Assembly: GCA_052078155.1 (NCBI GenBank)
Contig: JBQJBP010000008.1
Span: 1-64,000 of the forward strand
Direction of reading: 5' to 3'
Origin: CAXBMB01 sp052078155
Lineage (GTDB): Bacteria > Pseudomonadota > Alphaproteobacteria > Kiloniellales > DSM-21159
DNA length: 64,000 nt
Of this stretch, positions 60,342-64,000 are shown one piece after another. The notes beneath the pieces were generated by a model. That model was not told the DNA's origin. It saw only the letters and a list, made by a program, of their open reading frames with translations, and searched no databases. Position 1 is the stretch's first letter, and every line of letters starts with the position of its first letter. A program made the position numbers and the translations under genes.

Positions 60342-61429
60342 TTTATCCAACGGTATCGCCGCTTGAGGTGCTGCATTTGATTGTATCCAATGATTCGCGC
60401 GTGTTGCAGTTGTCCGACAATCAAACCTGGGGCGACTCCGATCTTCTTCGCAAAGGCTATGATGAGTGACTTTGACGCGACCAGCGCGAGAAGCTCTTCT
60501 TGGTGCATCACGGGAACAATAACCTGAGATGCAAACTCGTTGGCTTCATCCTCACATTTTTTTTCCTCAAGGTCGGTGTTTTCGAGTATGGGCATTTTGT
60601 CAAAATGCAAAAGCAGATGGCCAATTTCATGGAACAGCGAAAACCAAAACTGATCGTCAGATAGATATCGGAAGCTCAACTGGATATGGGGTGTATCATC
60701 AGCCAGTATCCTTACTGCACCGCTTGCCGAACATCCTTTTGGCGCTCGCACGATAGCAAACTTCACACCCGCTCGTGCCAAGCCTTCCTTGAGCTTCGGC
60801 AAGAAAAGTGAAGGGCTATTGTACCAAGTAAGCCTGCGAAAACTGTTAAGTTCTTGCTTCAATTTCTCAGGTGACCACATAGCAACCGCGTCATCTTGCG
60901 TTTCGATCTCGCCCTGCCTCAACCAAGTGGTGGTTGCGACCTCGCAAGAGGCATATGCAGCTGCTCTTCTGTAAGCAGCGCCTCGAAAAGCGCTTTCATA
61001 TCGACCCTGCCATTGCGCCAAAGTCGATACCCCAAAAAACTCCATGCTTTTGGCAATTTTTTCTTCTCTGGTTCTCGAATCACCGATCCAGCCGAATTTC
61101 TTCATATCGGCCAAAGGTAACTTGCTTATGAGATCCTCAAAACTGTTTACACTTACCTTCTCAGGTGGCTTGATGCTGGCACGATAGTCATACTCTCGCG
61201 CCAGCCAAAAGCTCTCAGAAGCACCAAAAACATCGGTAAGCTGCCTTGCCAGCTCGACATCAATTACGTGCTTCCCGTCCAACAGTTTTTGAGTAGTGTT
61301 TTTCGAATAGCCGATACGTTCGGCAAAATCTTCAACGGTCAGTTCATTTTGCTCTAATAGAGAAACAATCGTGTGGCCAGGCGGTGATACCCAATCTGGC
61401 TTCTCCAAAAATCCATTAACTGACATCAT
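60338..61429 (-). CDS. HTH-XRE regulator with ImmA/IrrE-type metallopeptidase domain
   Basis: A 363-residue protein. An N-terminal HigA/XRE-like helix-turn-helix (TVEDFAERIGYSKNTTQKLL, residues 31-50) is followed by a long linker and an M78 zinc peptidase domain with HEIGH (267-271) and a downstream EDEANEFA as third ligand. Such fusions act as antitoxins or as sensors that cleave a repressor. It overlaps the toxin-like gene by 14 bases, and its stop overlaps the stop of the convergent pyrophosphorylase-like gene. Confidence 0.87.
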   Translation of the reverse strand: MMSVNGFLEKPDWVSPPGHTIVSLLEQNELTVEDFAERIGYSKNTTQKLLDGKHVIDVELARQLTDVFGASESFWLAREYDYRASIKPPEKVSVNSFEDLISKLPLADMKKFGWIGDSRTREEKIAKSMEFFGVSTLAQWQGRYESAFRGAAYRRAAAYASCEVATTTWLRQGEIETQDDAVAMWSPEKLKQELNSFRRLTWYNSPSLFLPKLKEGLARAGVKFAIVRAPKGCSASGAVRILADDTPHIQLSFRYLSDDQFWFSLFHEIGHLLLHFDKMPILENTDLEEKKCEDEANEFASQVIVPVMHQEELLALVASKSLIIAFAKKIGVAPGLIVGQLQHARIIGYNQMQHLKRRYRWIN

Positions 61430-61724
61430 TGATCCCCATCAGCTTGACCCTAGAGACTGTTGACCAATCATATTGTGATCCACTCTCTAGTGCTGGATAA
61501 TTTGGCACCATCTTAATTACTAAAAGGTTCGGCATTTCGAGAATCAGCTGATTCGCATCGAAAGAAACTTGGCCGATTAAAAGTTCAGAGATGCTGCTTG
61601 CAGCCTGAATATCAGAATGCCTTGCTTGTAAACATACTGCCGCCTCTTCACCTAGATACTCTATTGCAGCAGATGTGCAAAAGCAAATCTCCCGAAGTAT
61701 CTCTGTATTGTAAGAAATCAACAA
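61416..61724 (-). CDS. HigB/RelE-like toxin candidate
   Basis: A 102-residue protein, start probably TTG at 61724. The pattern LREICFCTSAAIEYLGEEAA, CLQARHSDIQAASSISELL, LVIKMVPNYP and YDWSTVSRVKLMGIND resembles the small ribonuclease-type proteins encoded before XRE-ImmA/IrrE antitoxins. Catalytic residues cannot be assigned by eye. It is the first gene of an overlapping pair, as in higBA, where the toxin precedes the antitoxin. Confidence 0.65.
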   Translation of the reverse strand: MLISYNTEILREICFCTSAAIEYLGEEAAVCLQARHSDIQAASSISELLIGQVSFDANQLILEMPNLLVIKMVPNYPALESGSQYDWSTVSRVKLMGINDVS

Positions 61725-62409
61725 ATGGATCTCTCTTTTTCTTTATTTTTAATAGATTAGCCGCTGCTCAAGGGTCAAGCATTGTATGTTTCAACCTGCG
61801 CATCCCTCTCACCAACACTTCAACGCGGGGCAAGCCCCAGGGCAAGTGAATTACGTATTCTGGCACATCCCTCAAGAGTCGGGCTGTTAGGGCGGACTGG
61901 TATTTCGATTTTGTTTTGGGCCTTTGCAGCCCTAACCACCGTTAAGTCCAAATCACTTCGCAGTGTGAAACCGTTGACATCATGATAGGCGATTGGAATT
62001 TGTAGAGTGGTCAAGGTAAACAGAAAAACACTATGCAACAAAGCCTGCGTAGCTTTGCTCAACCAAACCTTGAGACGATTTATCTGGTGTTTTCGAACTA
62101 ACCATTAGCGCCTATCTTTTTTACCAGCAGCTTTTCATCATCTGCCGTTGTTTCCCCTCACTACTTGGTCCTCGCCCGCAAACTCTTACAGTTTTTGAAC
62201 AACCGTCACAAAAGAAAGTCCTTTGGTTGGCCGGGCTTTGTTGATTAACGTCACCCGGCCTATATGACGACTCTCCGCGTTTTTCTGCGCAGGGCTGGTC
62301 AGGTACCTGTCTGTGCCAAATTCGAACTTCTGCGTCCGTTTGCCACATGCAAATTCATGGTTCGCCTTGACGAGTTTTAGCGTTGAGCAAACAAGAAAGA
62401 CCGCCAAGC
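61725..62409. other. island right edge, intergenic
   Basis: 685 bases with no convincing gene and lower GC than the chromosome. A short hairpin GGGGC-AA-GCCCC lies at about 61826-61837. A 75-residue minus-strand frame and others at 61820-62407 have no recognisable content and may be remnants. The promoter of the toxin-like gene is at the left end, that of the glutathione transferase at the right. Confidence 0.45.
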
Positions 62410-63042
62410 ATGATTGATCTCTATACCTGGGGCACCCCCAACGGCCGCAAAGTCTCCATCGCGCTGGAAGAAATGGGTCTCGACTACAAGGTCCATCCCA
62501 TCAACATCATGGAAGATGATCAGTTCAAACCGGACTTTCTGGCCATCAGCCCCAACAATAAAATTCCGGCCATCGTTGACCATGACACCGGCACAAGCCT
62601 GATGGAATCGGGCGCGATCTTGCTGTATCTGGCGCAGAAAACCGGAAAGTTTCTGCCCGCTGATGACACAGGCAAGTGGGAGGTCATGGAATGGCTGATG
62701 TGGCAGATGGGCGGTCTGGGTCCCATGCTGGGTCAGGTGCATCACTTTACCAGGTTCAATCCCGGCAAAGCCCCCTACGCCCAGGATCGCTACCTGGCGG
62801 AAGGCAAACGCCTTTACGGGGTGCTGGACAAGCGCCTGGAAGAGCGCGATTTCATTGCCGGTGATTATTCCATCGCCGACATGGCCGCCTGGCCCTGGAT
62901 CTCCCGCTTTGAGTGGCAGACCATGGACATGAATGCCTTTCCCAACGTCAAGGACTGGTACCTGCGCATTGCCGCTCGACCGGCCGTGCAAAAGGGCTAC
63001 CACGTGCCGTCCTTTACCGCAGAGATCCCCTTGCCGGAGTAA
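62410..63042 (+). CDS. glutathione S-transferase, nu-class/YfcG-like
   Basis: A 210-residue protein. The ATG at 62410 (MIDLYTWGTPNGRKVS) matches the start of YfcG-like proteins; a TTG at 62383 would add nine residues. The thioredoxin-like domain has the TPNGRK motif that binds glutathione, then KIPAIVDHDTGTSLMESGAI (cis-Pro and ES motif) and a helical C-terminal domain (YLAEGKRLYGVLDKRL, ADMAAWPWISRFEW). Nu-class members act mainly as disulfide reductases with glutathione. Codon use returns to that of the host. Confidence 0.9.
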   Translation: MIDLYTWGTPNGRKVSIALEEMGLDYKVHPINIMEDDQFKPDFLAISPNNKIPAIVDHDTGTSLMESGAILLYLAQKTGKFLPADDTGKWEVMEWLMWQMGGLGPMLGQVHHFTRFNPGKAPYAQDRYLAEGKRLYGVLDKRLEERDFIAGDYSIADMAAWPWISRFEWQTMDMNAFPNVKDWYLRIAARPAVQKGYHVPSFTAEIPLPE

Positions 63043-63131
63043 AAGCACCGGCGCCCCATCGGGACCCGACTGGACCGCATGCCCGCACAGCTGCGACCCC
63101 TTTTGGGTCCCTCACCTGAAGCAGCCTGCTC

Positions 63132-64000
63132 ATGACGCACAAAGAATCCAGCTCGCCCGCCACCCGGGAAACCTCCGGTGAGAAAAGCAGGGAGAAATCC
63201 AGGGACAAAACCAGGATCATCACCCGCGCCAATCTGGAGGCCTGGGATGAAGTGGCGCCCATCCACGCAGACCACAACCACGCCCAGCAGCTGGCAGATA
63301 TGGCCGATCCCGGGCACTCCGCCCTGGACGAGATAGAGCGGGCCCGGCTGGCAGCTCTGGAGGTGGCGGGCAAAGATGTAGCCCAGATCTGCTGCAACAA
63401 TGGCCGGGAACTGATCTATGTGAAACGGCTTGGGGCCGCCCGCTGTGTGGGCTTCGACGGCTCGGCCGCCTTCATCCAGCAGGCCCGGGAACTGGCCGCC
63501 GCGGCCCAGGCCGACTGTGACTATGTCTGCACCGATGTTTACGACATCGATCCGCAGTATCATGCTGCCTTTGACCTGCTGACCATCACCATCGGCGTGC
63601 TGTCCTGGATGCCGGACCTACCCGGCTTTTTCCGCGCCATTACCCCGCTGCTGCGGCCAGGGGGTGCGCTTTTCATCTACGAGCAGCACCCCATTGTGGA
63701 AATGGTCACGCCCGGCGGTCCGGACGATGCGGTGGAGTGGGAACTCTCCTACTTCAACACCGAACCTTATGTGGAGTACGGCCTGGATTACTACGGAGAG
63801 CAGGAGTACGAGGCCAAGCCTGCCACCTCCTTCCAGCACAAAATGTCAGACATCATCATGGCCGGGATCCATACAGGGCTGTCGGTCGAGCAGTTTGAAG
63901 AACTGCCCGGTCACATCTCAAACACCTGGTACAACGTGGAAAAACAGGGCCCTGGTCTGCCCATGAGCTACACCCTGACCTTCCGCAAGCCACAGAAGTG
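63132..64000 (+). CDS. class I SAM-dependent methyltransferase, cut at window end
   Basis: An open frame from the ATG at 63132 to the window end (289 codons); the last bases are TG, so the stop could be the next base. After a charged N-terminus come the Rossmann motifs AQICCNNGRELIYVKRLGA, ARCVGFDGSAAFIQQARELA and FDLLTITIGVLSWMPDLPGF, followed by GGALFIYEQHPIVEM. The glycine-rich motif reads CCNNGRE, typical of a subset of methyltransferases. Substrate unknown. Confidence 0.85.
   Translation, partial: MTHKESSSPATRETSGEKSREKSRDKTRIITRANLEAWDEVAPIHADHNHAQQLADMADPGHSALDEIERARLAALEVAGKDVAQICCNNGRELIYVKRLGAARCVGFDGSAAFIQQARELAAAAQADCDYVCTDVYDIDPQYHAAFDLLTITIGVLSWMPDLPGFFRAITPLLRPGGALFIYEQHPIVEMVTPGGPDDAVEWELSYFNTEPYVEYGLDYYGEQEYEAKPATSFQHKMSDIIMAGIHTGLSVEQFEELPGHISNTWYNVEKQGPGLPMSYTLTFRKPQK

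Noticed and set aside
61820..62407. Several short minus-strand frames right of the toxin-like gene
   Set aside because: No start context, no domain, and mutual overlap; possible remnants only.
58036..62409. Integrase or attachment-site duplicate marking the tRNA-Thr island
   Set aside because: No recombinase gene and no second copy of the tRNA 3' end were found by eye, so island borders remain inferred from base composition only.
1..64000. CRISPR array
   Set aside because: The repeats found are tandem blocks or dispersed single copies; none shows regularly spaced identical repeats with unique spacers.

Overview
The window is GC-rich DNA from an alphaproteobacterium. The clearest evidence is the housekeeping block at 43-56 kb (murA, a DUF2948 gene, hisG-hisD, a UPF0262 gene, a low-molecular-weight phosphatase, infA, maf, an RNase G/E gene and yacG, all on the minus strand), a gene neighbourhood typical of Alphaproteobacteria. 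Species cannot be named from sequence alone.

Layout. 1-3.7 kb: three related RTX (calcium-binding nonapeptide repeat) exoproteins, one cut by the window edge and one carrying a serralysin-type zinc protease domain. 4.2-25.3 kb: a compact, apparently intact HK97-type siphovirus structural cluster on the minus strand. It runs from terminase through portal, protease, capsid, connectors, tail tube, frameshifted tail chaperone, tape measure, hub and fibres to small membrane proteins, with two unknown early genes and a divergent CI-like repressor. No integrase, replication or recognisable endolysin gene is visible, so it is either a defective prophage or a domesticated, gene-transfer-agent-like element. 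25.4-27.9 kb: a TetR, enoyl-CoA hydratase and haloalkane dehalogenase operon.

28.1-41.0 kb: an unusual minus-strand cluster of seven genes. It has three free-standing adenylation/carrier proteins (A-PCP, no condensation domain), three paralogous proteins joining a helical repeat region to an alpha/beta-hydrolase domain, and a TPR-sulfotransferase. All three A domains appear to lack the aspartate that normally binds the alpha-amino group of an amino acid. This is one of two candidates for an undescribed system.

41.3-57.6 kb: tRNA-Phe, a protease-like protein without its catalytic serine, the housekeeping block, and, inserted in that block, a truncated haemoglobin/class III cyclase pair and a TetR-AidB-like pair. 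58.0-62.4 kb: directly after tRNA-Thr(GGU), a visibly more AT-rich island with a thymidylate-synthase-like enzyme, a protein resembling alpha-glutamyl/putrescinyl-thymine pyrophosphorylase, and a convergent toxin-like/HTH-ImmA/IrrE pair. This is the second candidate, plausibly nucleotide or DNA base modification and defence. 62.4-64.0 kb: a glutathione transferase and a methyltransferase cut by the window edge.

A dispersed intergenic repeat of about 90 bp occurs at least five times across the window. No CRISPR array, rRNA gene or complete insertion sequence was seen.
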